Source: Candidatus Avelusimicrobium faecicola
Lineage (GTDB): Bacteria > Elusimicrobiota > Elusimicrobia > Elusimicrobiales > Elusimicrobiaceae
Direction of reading: 5' to 3'
Length of the DNA stretch: 7,115 nucleotides
Assembly: GCA_900540405.1 (NCBI GenBank)
Contig: UQFW01000060.1
Coordinates: 1-7,115 of the forward strand
Shown: piece after piece, positions 1 to 7,054 of the stretch
How the letters are laid out: every line of letters starts with the position of its first letter
How positions within the stretch are numbered: the first letter of the stretch is position 1
The notes under the pieces: generated by a model
What the model saw: only the letters and a program-made list of their open reading frames with translations
Told to the model about the DNA's origin: nothing
Databases searched by the model: none
Translations under genes and position numbers: made by a program

Positions 1-1
1 G

Positions 2-1003
2 TTGGAACGCTCTTTAACGGCCGTTAAAAATTTAGCGGCTTTCGGCGTGCCTACCGCCTATGACGGGCAAATTGCCTGCGGCGGGGAAATACTGGCGCGC
101 GTGAACGAAAAAGGGTTTTCGCCCTCGGCCTTAATTACGCTGGCCCAATGCCCCATGCGGCACTTTTTGGCCCGCGGGGTGGGGCTTGCCGCGCCGGATG
201 AGGTGCTTTCCCGTCAGGAATGGGCCCCCAACGCCAAAGGCAGTGCTTATCACGCCGTACTGGCCCGCGTGTATGGGGATTTGTACCAAGAGCATATCCG
301 CCCGCAGGATTTGTTCCCTGCCGCGTTGGAAGAGCGGGTCAAGCGCGCGGTGCAAGAGTTAGTACCGGCCAACGCATATAAACAATTTGGTATTTACCCC
401 GTGGTGTGGGAGCTGATTCGGCAGGAGCTTATCCAAAAAATAACGGATTTTGTAGTGGAAGAAGCGCCCAAGTTAGGTTCTTTTGTGCCGGGCGTGTTTG
501 AAACGGAATTTGAGGCCGTTTACACCGCGGCGCAAGATACAAAAATAAAAATTCACGGGATTGTGGACCGGGTGGATTTGGACGAATCTTCCCGCCAATA
601 TCAGGTGGCGGATTACAAATCCAGTATCCACACCAAAAAAAGTTTGGAGCAAGCCTTACTGGCGGATAATGTGTTCCAACCGTTTTTATACGCCGTTATG
701 TTGGCGCAAAATGCCCGGTTTGCGGGGTGGGAGTATGCCGGTTCGTGCCTACTGGAGTTAAAAAACGGCTACAAACGCAAGGATTTATCCCGTGACGGTT
801 TTGATGAGGTTAAGCCGCAGGCGGACGGCTTTTTTGCCTGCCTGATGCGGCTCATTAAAAAAGGAGATTTTTACTTGGAAGTAAACGAAAATTGCGCCTA
901 TTGTCCGTTTAGCGGTATTTGCCGCAAAGATGCGTTCAAAACCCGTTTACGCGCGCGTCACAGCGCCGCCGCGGCAGAAGTGGCCGATTGGAGGAAATTA
1001 TGA
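2..1003 (+). CDS. addB: AddB-like subunit, C-terminal nuclease part (5' end outside window)
   Basis: This is the C-terminal part of the second subunit of an AddAB-type helicase-nuclease, which processes double-strand DNA ends for RecA-dependent repair in the cytoplasm. The frame is open from the first bases. The TTG at base 2 is probably not the start, because AddB proteins usually run to about 1,100 residues and only about 333 are here. Numbering from that TTG, the PD-(D/E)XK nuclease core is visible: H84 in SAYHAVL, E169, GIVDRVD with D189, ADYKSS with D204 and K206, and QPFLY (Q226 to Y230). Four cysteines fit the Fe-S staple of AddB: C50 in AQCPMRHF before the nuclease, and C298, C301 and C307 (CX2CX5C) after it. 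The TGA stop overlaps the ATG of the next gene, which encodes the AddA-like partner. The helicase-like and Chi-recognition parts lie outside the window. A stand-alone PD-(D/E)XK Fe-S nuclease (Cas4/RecB-like) is the alternative, made less likely by the addA partner. Confidence 0.85.
   Translation: MERSLTAVKNLAAFGVPTAYDGQIACGGEILARVNEKGFSPSALITLAQCPMRHFLARGVGLAAPDEVLSRQEWAPNAKGSAYHAVLARVYGDLYQEHIRPQDLFPAALEERVKRAVQELVPANAYKQFGIYPVVWELIRQELIQKITDFVVEEAPKLGSFVPGVFETEFEAVYTAAQDTKIKIHGIVDRVDLDESSRQYQVADYKSSIHTKKSLEQALLADNVFQPFLYAVMLAQNARFAGWEYAGSCLLELKNGYKRKDLSRDGFDEVKPQADGFFACLMRLIKKGDFYLEVNENCAYCPFSGICRKDAFKTRLRARHSAAAAEVADWRKL
990..994 (+). promoter_or_regulatory. Ribosome binding site of addA, decides its start
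   Basis: GGAGG lies 5 bases before the ATG at 1000. The reading frame is open further upstream to an ATG at 919, but that stretch lies inside addB and encodes an arginine-rich peptide unlike AddA, so 1000 is the start chosen. Confidence 0.8.
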
Positions 1004-4000
1004 GCCAGAACGAATATCCTACCCTTGCCGATTACCGCCGCATTTGGCCCCTGGTGCAAGCCGGGGATTGGGCGCGCGCGGCCCGGGAGTTAAATATGGA
1101 CCCGCGGGAAGACCGCCTAAAAGTACAGCTTTTGCTCGGCCAAAATATGGTGGTGGAGGCCGGCGCCGGTACAGGCAAAACCAGGCTTTTAATTGAGCGG
1201 TTATGTTTGGCGTTGGTGGCGCAGGGCATGGCGGCCGAAAAGTTGGTCGCGCTGACCTTTACGGAAAAAGCTGCCGCGGAAATAAAAAACCGTTTAATTG
1301 ACAAATTACAACATTTAATTGCCTGCATTTTGGAACACAAGGCAGACGACTCCGGCACGCTGGCACTGCTTTGGGCCCACCGCCCGGTAGACCCGCAAGA
1401 CGAAAAAGCCCACCAAAAAGCGGAGGAGGAAATGTTGCGGCGTATGCAAGAAGCCCTGGCCCATTTGGACCGCAGTGCCATCGGCACGATTCATAGTTTT
1501 TGCGGGGATATTTTGCGGGCCTATCCTCTGGAGGCGGGGCTATCCCCCAATGCGCAAATAGACCAAGGCGCGCGGGCAAGCCGCTTGTTTGAAGCCAAAT
1601 GGAATACCTTTTTAGATAAAGAACTGGGCGTGCAGGCCCCGCGTGCGGAGGAGTGGAAAGCGGTATTGCAAAAAATCTCGTTAGACGATATAAAAAGTTT
1701 CGCTTCCGAACTATGCAAAGGCAACATAGATGCGTATGATTATTTTTCCCATGCGGATTTACTGGCCAAGTATTGTTTGGAAAGAGCCGCGCGGGCCGAA
1801 GCGCTTTCCACCGCATTTATGGAAGGGGTCAAAAAGCCGCGCAAGGTGGAAAATGCGCTAACGTGTGCCGCCGCCCAACTGCGCCGCAGTGCGCTATATT
1901 TGCAGGGGAAAAACCCGGGCCCGGCGCCGGAAGAATTGACTGTGTTAAACGGCAATATGCCCAAAGGCTGGGACGAAGATGCGTATGCGGAAGCGGGGGA
2001 AATTTGTGCTTTTTCCGCCAAAGCCGCACCGGAAGAACAGGACTTGTTCCGCAAAGTGTTGGAGCTGACGGCAGGTTTAGTGCAAGACGTCCGCTCCGGC
2101 GCGCAGGAAGCCGGCATTTTAAGTTTTGATGACCTGATTATCAAAACCCGCAATTTATTGCAAAACAACTTAAAAGTGCGCCGCCAGTTAAAAGAACAGT
2201 TTGATGCGTTATTTGTGGACGAGTTCCAAGATACAGACCCCGCCCAAGGGGAAATGTTCCTGTTTTTGGCGGAAGAAAAACAAGGCGCGGCTACCCGGTG
2301 GCAGGACGTGCGTTTGGCCCCCGGCAAATTGTTTGTGGTGGGGGACCCGAAACAATCCATTTACCGTTTCCGCGGGGCGGATATTACGGCCTATGAATTA
2401 TTTACGGACTTGATTTTGCGCCAAGGCGGGCAGAAATGCTTTTTACAGCAGAACTTCCGCAGTGTGGCGGAAATTGTGGATATTTCCAACGCCGTGTGCG
2501 GGTGCGTGATGAAAGCGGAGCCCTCTTTCCAGCCGGAATATGTGCCGATTTTTACCAGCAAACCCGGGCGCAATAAAGCGGTGGAAATAGCCGCCGTAAT
2601 GCCCCCGGAAAAAGTATCCGGCAACCAAAAAGCGTCGGATGTGTTGCGCCAGAACCAAGCCCAATTTGTGGCCGATTGGCTCCGCAGTCAAGTGGGGGTG
2701 ATGACACTTCCCGGCGGTAAAAAATTAACTTATGGGGATGTGGCGCTTTTGTCCCAAACGTCTACTTCGCAACATTTTTATACCAATGCGTTGCGCCGGG
2801 CGGATATTGCGTTTAATGTGGAAGCGGACAAAAATTTCAATACCAACCAGGAAGTCCACGACTTCTTAAACTTCTTGCGCGTGGTGGAGGACCCCTCGGA
2901 TAAAATTGCTTTAACCGGGGTTTTGCGCGGGCCGTTGGGCGGGTTTACGGACGAAGAAGTTTACACATTCGCCCGCCGAAACGAACTCTCCCCGTTTGCC
3001 ACGGTGCAGGATGAGCGCCTGAGCGAATTTTATGCAATGCTGCGCAAATTTATCAACCGCGCCGGGCGCACGCCGCTCAAAGAGCTTTTGCGCACCGTGC
3101 GGGAAGAAACCTTTTTGCCGGAACTTTGCGCCATGGCGTACGACGGCGAACGGAGCCTTTCCAATTTAGCCAAACTGTGCGCGCTGGCGGAGGGCTACGC
3201 CGCCGAGGCGCCTTCCACCTTGGGGCAGTTTTTATCCGTTGCCCAACAATTAATGGAAGACCAGCCCGATTTGTTAAAAGGAACTGTCAGCGAAGAATCC
3301 TTAAATGCCGTTTCCGTAATGACGGTGCATAAATCCAAGGGGTTGGAATTCCCTGTCGTAATTTTGACGGATATTTCCCACGAATCTAAGGAAACGGCGG
3401 AAAAACGCCCCAAACATATTTATTCCTGGCAGTACAATATGCACGGCTTGCGTGCCGGCAAAGTGTGTGATGTAAAACTGGCCTTTTTGGAAGACGAACA
3501 AAAAAAGCACGCCCGGTGCGAAGAACTGCGCATTTTATATGTGGCTTTAACGCGCGCCAAGTTCAAATTGCTGGTAGTGGGAAATGTGGGCAAAAACAAA
3601 AAAACATTGGCGGAATCTTTCATGGCGGCGGGGTTTTATCCGTCCATTCCGCAGGGCGAGCCAAACCCGCAAACTTTGCCTAAAGAATTTGTAAAAGGGG
3701 ATTTGACGGTGCCGGTGCATTATGTGCAGTACCGGGACCCGGCCACTTTTATTTATACCACGCATCAGGCGCCGGAACAAGAGCAAAGCGAAATGGAGCT
3801 GACGGATTGGCAACGCCTTTTTGCCGCCCGGCAGGCGCGTTATCAGGCGGCATTGAATACGCCGGTGCTTACGCCCAGCGCTCCGGCCCCGCAGGGTGCA
3901 GGCGCGGCCCAAGCGCAAGCGTTGGCCTTGGGCACGTTGGTACACAAGGCATTAGAACTGTATTTGGCGGACGAAGCCCGCAATTTGTCCCGCGCCTTAA

Positions 4001-4380
4001 ACCGCGCTTTTGCGCTAGAGCAGGCGGATGCGTCTTTGCGGCAGGAAGCCGCCCAACTGGCCCAAAGTTTTGTGCAGAGCAAAACCTTTGCGCCGTTTTT
4101 GCAGGCTAAATTACTGGCGTGCGAAATGCCGTTTTCGCTAGTGACGCAAAACGGACAGGTGGTATCGGGCGAAATAGATGCCGTGGCCCAAACCCCGCAA
4201 GGGCTTTGGATTGCCGACTATAAGACCGACCGTTTGGAGGGGGAAACCCCGGCACAGGCGGCGGAAAAATACCGCGCCCAACTGGACGTATACCGTCAGG
4301 CCGCCCAAAAGATTTTTGGCGTAAAAAACGTGCGTTGCAGTGTGTTTTTTGTGCGGGAGTTTGCGGCGGTGGATTTATAA
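1000..4380 (+). CDS. addA: AddA-like ATP-dependent helicase-nuclease subunit
   Basis: A 1,126-residue UvrD/RecB-type superfamily 1A helicase with a C-terminal nuclease, the size and layout of AddA. It should unwind DNA 3'-5' from broken ends and cut one strand, together with the AddB-like product just upstream (4-base ATGA overlap). Motifs in order: Walker A GAGTGKT at 55-61; motif Ia ALTFTEKAAAEI near 84-95; GTIHSF at 162-167; Walker B DEFQDT at 407-412; motif III GDPKQSIYRFRGAD at 448-461; motif IV LQQNFRS at 482-488; motif V TVHKSKGLEF at 775-784; motif VI LYVALTRAK at 846-854. The PD-(D/E)XK nuclease follows: H982 in GTLVHKAL, GEIDA with D1060, ADYKTD with D1073 and K1075, and QLDVY (Q1094 to Y1098). 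No key residue is missing and no frameshift is seen. RecB or AdnB are the alternatives; the AddB-like neighbour with Fe-S cysteines favours AddA. Confidence 0.93.
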   Translation: MSQNEYPTLADYRRIWPLVQAGDWARAARELNMDPREDRLKVQLLLGQNMVVEAGAGTGKTRLLIERLCLALVAQGMAAEKLVALTFTEKAAAEIKNRLIDKLQHLIACILEHKADDSGTLALLWAHRPVDPQDEKAHQKAEEEMLRRMQEALAHLDRSAIGTIHSFCGDILRAYPLEAGLSPNAQIDQGARASRLFEAKWNTFLDKELGVQAPRAEEWKAVLQKISLDDIKSFASELCKGNIDAYDYFSHADLLAKYCLERAARAEALSTAFMEGVKKPRKVENALTCAAAQLRRSALYLQGKNPGPAPEELTVLNGNMPKGWDEDAYAEAGEICAFSAKAAPEEQDLFRKVLELTAGLVQDVRSGAQEAGILSFDDLIIKTRNLLQNNLKVRRQLKEQFDALFVDEFQDTDPAQGEMFLFLAEEKQGAATRWQDVRLAPGKLFVVGDPKQSIYRFRGADITAYELFTDLILRQGGQKCFLQQNFRSVAEIVDISNAVCGCVMKAEPSFQPEYVPIFTSKPGRNKAVEIAAVMPPEKVSGNQKASDVLRQNQAQFVADWLRSQVGVMTLPGGKKLTYGDVALLSQTSTSQHFYTNALRRADIAFNVEADKNFNTNQEVHDFLNFLRVVEDPSDKIALTGVLRGPLGGFTDEEVYTFARRNELSPFATVQDERLSEFYAMLRKFINRAGRTPLKELLRTVREETFLPELCAMAYDGERSLSNLAKLCALAEGYAAEAPSTLGQFLSVAQQLMEDQPDLLKGTVSEESLNAVSVMTVHKSKGLEFPVVILTDISHESKETAEKRPKHIYSWQYNMHGLRAGKVCDVKLAFLEDEQKKHARCEELRILYVALTRAKFKLLVVGNVGKNKKTLAESFMAAGFYPSIPQGEPNPQTLPKEFVKGDLTVPVHYVQYRDPATFIYTTHQAPEQEQSEMELTDWQRLFAARQARYQAALNTPVLTPSAPAPQGAGAAQAQALALGTLVHKALELYLADEARNLSRALNRAFALEQADASLRQEAAQLAQSFVQSKTFAPFLQAKLLACEMPFSLVTQNGQVVSGEIDAVAQTPQGLWIADYKTDRLEGETPAQAAEKYRAQLDVYRQAAQKIFGVKNVRCSVFFVREFAAVDL

Positions 4381-4395
4381 AAGCTAAAATATACT
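4361..4395 (+). promoter_or_regulatory. Weak candidate promoter before ybaB
   Basis: The end of addA and the A/T-rich gap contain TTGCGG (4361-4366), 18 bases, then TAAAAT (4385-4390). A second -10-like hexamer, TATACT, lies at 4390-4395 without a well-spaced -35 box. The -35 match is poor, so ybaB may simply be read through from addA. It could give ybaB and the genes after it their own transcript. Confidence 0.27.
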
Positions 4396-4417
4396 TAAAT
4401 TTTGTGGAGGTTGTACC

Positions 4418-4720
4418 ATGTTTGAAAAATTAGGACAATTAAAAGATTTATGGAAACTCAAAAGCCAAATGGAAGAATTAAAAAAGCGTTTGGACGGTAT
4501 GGTGGTTAAGGTGGAAGGCCCCAAACATTGGGTGGAAATTACCATTTCCGGCTCGCAGGAAATCAAAGAAGTAAAAATTTTTGATATTGCCAAAGCGGCC
4601 ACCCCGGCCGAATTGGGCGAAGAAATTAAAGCTGCCGTTAATAAAGCGGTGCGCGATTCCCAGGCTATGGCGGCCCAAGCTATGGGCGGTATGGCCGGCT
4701 TGAATATGCCGCAGGCGTAA
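4418..4720 (+). CDS. ybaB: YbaB/EbfC family nucleoid-associated DNA-binding protein
   Basis: A 100-residue protein of the YbaB/EbfC family, small dimeric proteins that bind DNA and associate with the nucleoid. It has the family layout: a charged N-terminal helix (about 1-27, KSQMEELKKRL), a short beta region (about 29-55, with VEITISGSQEIKEVKIF), a helix at about 62-85 (AELGEEIKAAVNKAVRDSQ), and a Met/Gly-rich tail (MGGMAGLNMP) typical of the family. The loop where many members have a Gly-rich AGGG-type stretch reads EGPKHW here, so it is a diverged member. The start is the ATG at 4418, with GGAGG (4406-4410) 7 bases upstream. It lies 37 bases after addA and 36 bases before the reductase, in the same direction. 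In many bacteria the gene sits between dnaX and recR; here it follows a recombination helicase. Family assignment is firm; its exact DNA role is inferred from the family. Confidence 0.9.
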   Translation: MFEKLGQLKDLWKLKSQMEELKKRLDGMVVKVEGPKHWVEITISGSQEIKEVKIFDIAKAATPAELGEEIKAAVNKAVRDSQAMAAQAMGGMAGLNMPQA

Positions 4721-4741
4721 GCCCATGTTCCCCGTTTTGGG

Positions 4742-4747
4742 AAAGGA
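4742..4747 (+). promoter_or_regulatory. Ribosome binding site supporting the GTG start of the reductase
   Basis: AAAGGA lies 9 bases before the GTG at 4757. The competing in-frame ATG at 4793 has only a GGGG run before it, and that run is part of a hairpin. Starting at GTG also keeps the residues that line up with the usual N-terminal beta strands of the family. Confidence 0.6.
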
Positions 4748-4756
4748 ACTTGCCTT

Positions 4757-5698
4757 GTGACTTTGACCAATACCCCGCTTTGCGCGGGGTTTATGCGTTT
4801 GTCCCGCCTGGGGCTGGGCACCTGGGCTTTTGGCGGGGGAACCGATTGGGGGCCCGCACAGGACGGGGACTCTTTGTCCGCCGTGTCCGCCGCATTAGAC
4901 GGCGGGATAAATTGGTTTGACTCCGCCCCTGTTTATGGGGACGGCCACGCCGAAGAAGTGCTGGGCCGCGCCTTACAAGGCCGGCGGGATAAAGCCTTTA
5001 TTGCCACCAAATGCGGCTTGGTGCGTTTTGCCAAAGGAATTAACCACTGGCTCAAGCCGGATTCCGTCCGGCAAGAGTTGGAAAACTCCCTGCGCCGTTT
5101 GCGTACGGATTATATTGATTTGTACCAAATCCATTGGCCGGACCCGGCTACCCCATTGGCTGAAACCTTGCAGGAGTTGGTGCGTTTGCGGCAGGAGGGA
5201 AAAATCCGCTTTATCGGGGTGTGTAATTTCCCTTTGGAACTTTTGCGGGAAGCCTGTTCCCTGGCGCCCATTGCCACTGTGCAAGGGTCGTACAGCCTGT
5301 TGGATACGGCCAAAGCCCGGGCCGTGTTGCCGCTCTGCCAAGCTAAAAAGCTGTTTTTTATAGCGTATGGCGCGCTGGCGGGGGGAATTTTAACCGGCAA
5401 ATACAAAAAAATGCCCAATATCCGCCGGGCCGATGCGCGCAGTTATTTTTACCGTTTTTATAAAGGGGAAACCTTTACCGATTATTCCTGCCCGGTGGTG
5501 GAGCGGGTGCGCCAAGTGGCCGCGCAACAGGGGGTTTGTCCGTCTGCGGTGGCGCTGGCGTATGTGCTGGCCCAAGCGGGGGTAAAAAACGTGCTTTGCG
5601 GGGCGCGCGGGGCGGCCCAAATGGCGGAAAACCTAACCGCGCTTCAGGTGCGGCTCACCCCGCAGGAAATTGCATATTTGGAGGGCGTATGCCGTTAA
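4757..5698 (+). CDS. Aldo/keto reductase
   Basis: A 313-residue NADPH-type aldo/keto reductase, a soluble TIM-barrel enzyme that reduces aldehydes or ketones; the substrate cannot be told from sequence. The catalytic tetrad is complete: D55 and Y60 in FDSAPVYGDG, K85 in IATKCG, and H126 in YQIHWPDP. Other family signatures are LGLGTWAFGG (18-27), GVCNF (154-158), IAYGALAGGILTGKY (202-216), and the cofactor-binding GARGAAQMAENL (282-293) near the C-terminus. The opening WG..DGDS..A...ALDGGINWFDSAP resembles the AKR11 group (B. subtilis YhdN/IolS). The start is the GTG at 4757, because TPLCAGFMRLSRLGLG lines up without a gap with the common TLGRSGLKVSRLGLG-type N-terminus; ATG 4793 would remove that strand. 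The last 10 bases overlap the next gene, so the two are probably co-translated. A stem-loop lies inside codons 6-12. Confidence 0.92.
   Translation: MTLTNTPLCAGFMRLSRLGLGTWAFGGGTDWGPAQDGDSLSAVSAALDGGINWFDSAPVYGDGHAEEVLGRALQGRRDKAFIATKCGLVRFAKGINHWLKPDSVRQELENSLRRLRTDYIDLYQIHWPDPATPLAETLQELVRLRQEGKIRFIGVCNFPLELLREACSLAPIATVQGSYSLLDTAKARAVLPLCQAKKLFFIAYGALAGGILTGKYKKMPNIRRADARSYFYRFYKGETFTDYSCPVVERVRQVAAQQGVCPSAVALAYVLAQAGVKNVLCGARGAAQMAENLTALQVRLTPQEIAYLEGVCR
4772..4790 (+). other. Stem-loop inside the first codons of the reductase
   Basis: A perfect 7-base stem, ACCCCGC (4772-4778) with GCGGGGT (4784-4790), has a 5-base loop and is followed by only TT then ATG. It could slow translation initiation or act as a weak terminator after ybaB. 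The short T run makes a true terminator doubtful. Confidence 0.4.
5680..5684 (+). promoter_or_regulatory. Ribosome binding site of the SPL-like gene, decides its start
   Basis: GGAGG lies 4 bases before the ATG at 5689, inside the reductase gene. The frame is open back to an ATG at 5536, but those 51 codons give a Gly/Arg-rich low-complexity peptide in the shadow of the reductase, so 5689 is chosen. Confidence 0.75.
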
Positions 5699-6987
5699 AC
5701 ACCATAGAAACTTACTTACAGCAACTTTTGCCCGGGTTGGGCGTAAATAAAATGCGGGAAATCACCCGCCTGGTTTATGAAATTACTAAGCGTGACGGCA
5801 TAACGCCCGCGCAGTTGTTCCCGGCGGAAAAGAAATGGAATTTTGAAAGCGCCAAAACTTTTTTATTAAAAAAACGCTATCCGGTTAATTTTGCCACCGC
5901 CGCGCGCAACCGTTTTTATTTACCTAAACTGGAACTGGACCCCGCCCAGCGGGCCGATTTAACCCCCCGGCCGTTTTATCCCAAAACGGTGTATATAGAA
6001 GACAGCGTGCAAGAAAGCGAACTGGCCGCGCGGGTGCGGGCCTTGTTTCCGCAGGCGCAGTTTAAGCTGACCGACGGCAAAACGCACGTTGGAAGCCCGA
6101 ATTTTTCCAAACGGTTGGAAACCCTGCTTATCCACCGCGAAAAGTATGATTTTCTAAAACCTTGCCCGTGCAGTTGTGCGGCGGCGGGGTGCGGATATAA
6201 TTTAATCAATTTGGGCTTTGGTTGCCGCTTTGAATGTGAGTATTGTTTTTTACAGCAGTATCAAAATTTGCACGCGGTGCTGCTGCCGGCCAATGTGGAC
6301 GAGTTTTTGGCTAAAATAGATACGGCGCATTTTAATAAAGGGCCGTTTGACCGCCCGCGTATCGGCAGTGGGGAGTTTACGGATTCTTTGGTGTTTGATT
6401 CCATTACCCAATACAGCCAAAAAATTGTGCCGTTCTTCCGCGCGCGGCCGTATTTGCAGTTTGAGTTCAAAACCAAAAGCGTTTGTATAGACGGTTTATT
6501 GAACGCGGGCGGGGCGGAAAATGTGGTCGTTTCGTGGTCGGTCAATTCGTCCAAAATTACCGGGGAAGCGGAACATTTTACGCCGGATTTATCCGCGCGT
6601 TTGCAAGCCGCCTGCCAAGTGGCGCGGGCCGGGTACCGCCTGGGTTTCCACTTTGACCCGGTGATTATTTACAACGGCTATCAGGCCGATTATGCCCGCA
6701 CCGTACAGGAAATGGCGGACACGTTGCCGCACGAAAAAATCGCCTGGATTAGCGTGGGGACGTTGCGCTTTAGCCGGGAGCTTAAAAAAATGATAGAAAC
6801 CCGCTTTGTAAACAACACTATTTTGGACGGGGAGTTTTTGCTGGATTTTGACGGCAAAATGCGCTATGCGGATGCACAGCGGTTGGAGGTGTACCGCTTT
6901 TTGGTGCCTTTACTGCGTAAGGCGTTCCCAAAAACAATAGTGTATTTGTGTATGGAGGACCCGCAAATAGTAAAAGCTATTCAATAA
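5689..6987 (+). CDS. Spore photoproduct lyase-like radical SAM protein (SPL family)
   Basis: A 432-residue radical SAM enzyme of the SPL family, often labelled DNA repair photolyase. True SPL reverts the spore photoproduct (a thymine dimer) using a 5'-deoxyadenosyl radical. The 4Fe-4S motif is CX3CX2C: C179, C183, C186 in GCRFECEYCFLQQY. Just before it, C159, C161, C163 and C168 lie in PCPCSCAAAGCGY. Further family stretches are RIGSGEFTDSL (224-234), HFDPVIIYNGY (321-331), IAWISVGTLRF (351-361), GEFLLDFDGKMRY (381-393) and YLCMED (419-424). The position of the hydrogen-donor cysteine of Bacillus SPL (about residue 141 there) appears to be E229, so spore photoproduct repair is doubtful and the substrate is unknown. 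The cluster motif lies about 90 residues later than in Bacillus SPL; residues 1-95 form a helical, basic extension. The start overlaps the reductase by 10 bases. Family: sure; function: open. Confidence 0.88.
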   Translation: MPLNTIETYLQQLLPGLGVNKMREITRLVYEITKRDGITPAQLFPAEKKWNFESAKTFLLKKRYPVNFATAARNRFYLPKLELDPAQRADLTPRPFYPKTVYIEDSVQESELAARVRALFPQAQFKLTDGKTHVGSPNFSKRLETLLIHREKYDFLKPCPCSCAAAGCGYNLINLGFGCRFECEYCFLQQYQNLHAVLLPANVDEFLAKIDTAHFNKGPFDRPRIGSGEFTDSLVFDSITQYSQKIVPFFRARPYLQFEFKTKSVCIDGLLNAGGAENVVVSWSVNSSKITGEAEHFTPDLSARLQAACQVARAGYRLGFHFDPVIIYNGYQADYARTVQEMADTLPHEKIAWISVGTLRFSRELKKMIETRFVNNTILDGEFLLDFDGKMRYADAQRLEVYRFLVPLLRKAFPKTIVYLCMEDPQIVKAIQ

Positions 6988-7011
6988 CGGCATTTGGTAA
7001 GCTCGGTTTTT

Positions 7012-7054
7012 AATGCGCGGGGAACAAAATGTTATTTTGTTCCCCGTTCGCATT
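7012..7054 (+). terminator. Long hairpin after the SPL-like gene, probable terminator
   Basis: A 13-base perfect stem, CGGGGAACAAAAT (7018-7030) with ATTTTGTTCCCCG (7034-7046) and a 3-base loop GTT, is extended by AATGCG (7012-7017) pairing with CGCATT (7049-7054) across a TT bulge at 7047-7048, giving 19 pairs. It starts 24 bases after the stop at 6987. No clean T run follows on either strand (TTTTT at 7007-7011 precedes it), so it is not a textbook Rho-independent terminator. Position and strength suggest transcription stop or 3' end protection. Confidence 0.55.

Noticed and set aside
919..999. N-terminal extension of addA from ATG 919
   Set aside because: The 27 extra codons are fully inside addB and encode an Arg-rich peptide; GGAGG and the ATGA overlap point to ATG 1000.
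1259..1816. Long - strand open frames inside addA (for example 1259-1816, 1032-1487 and 1740-2360)
   Set aside because: They lie antisense to strong helicase motifs, give Cys/Arg/Ser-rich peptides with no domain, and have no clear ribosome binding site. They are by-products of the codon use of addA.
5536..5688. N-terminal extension of the SPL-like gene from ATG 5536
   Set aside because: The 51 extra codons give a Gly/Arg-rich peptide within the reductase gene; the Shine-Dalgarno site directly before ATG 5689 gives a better start.
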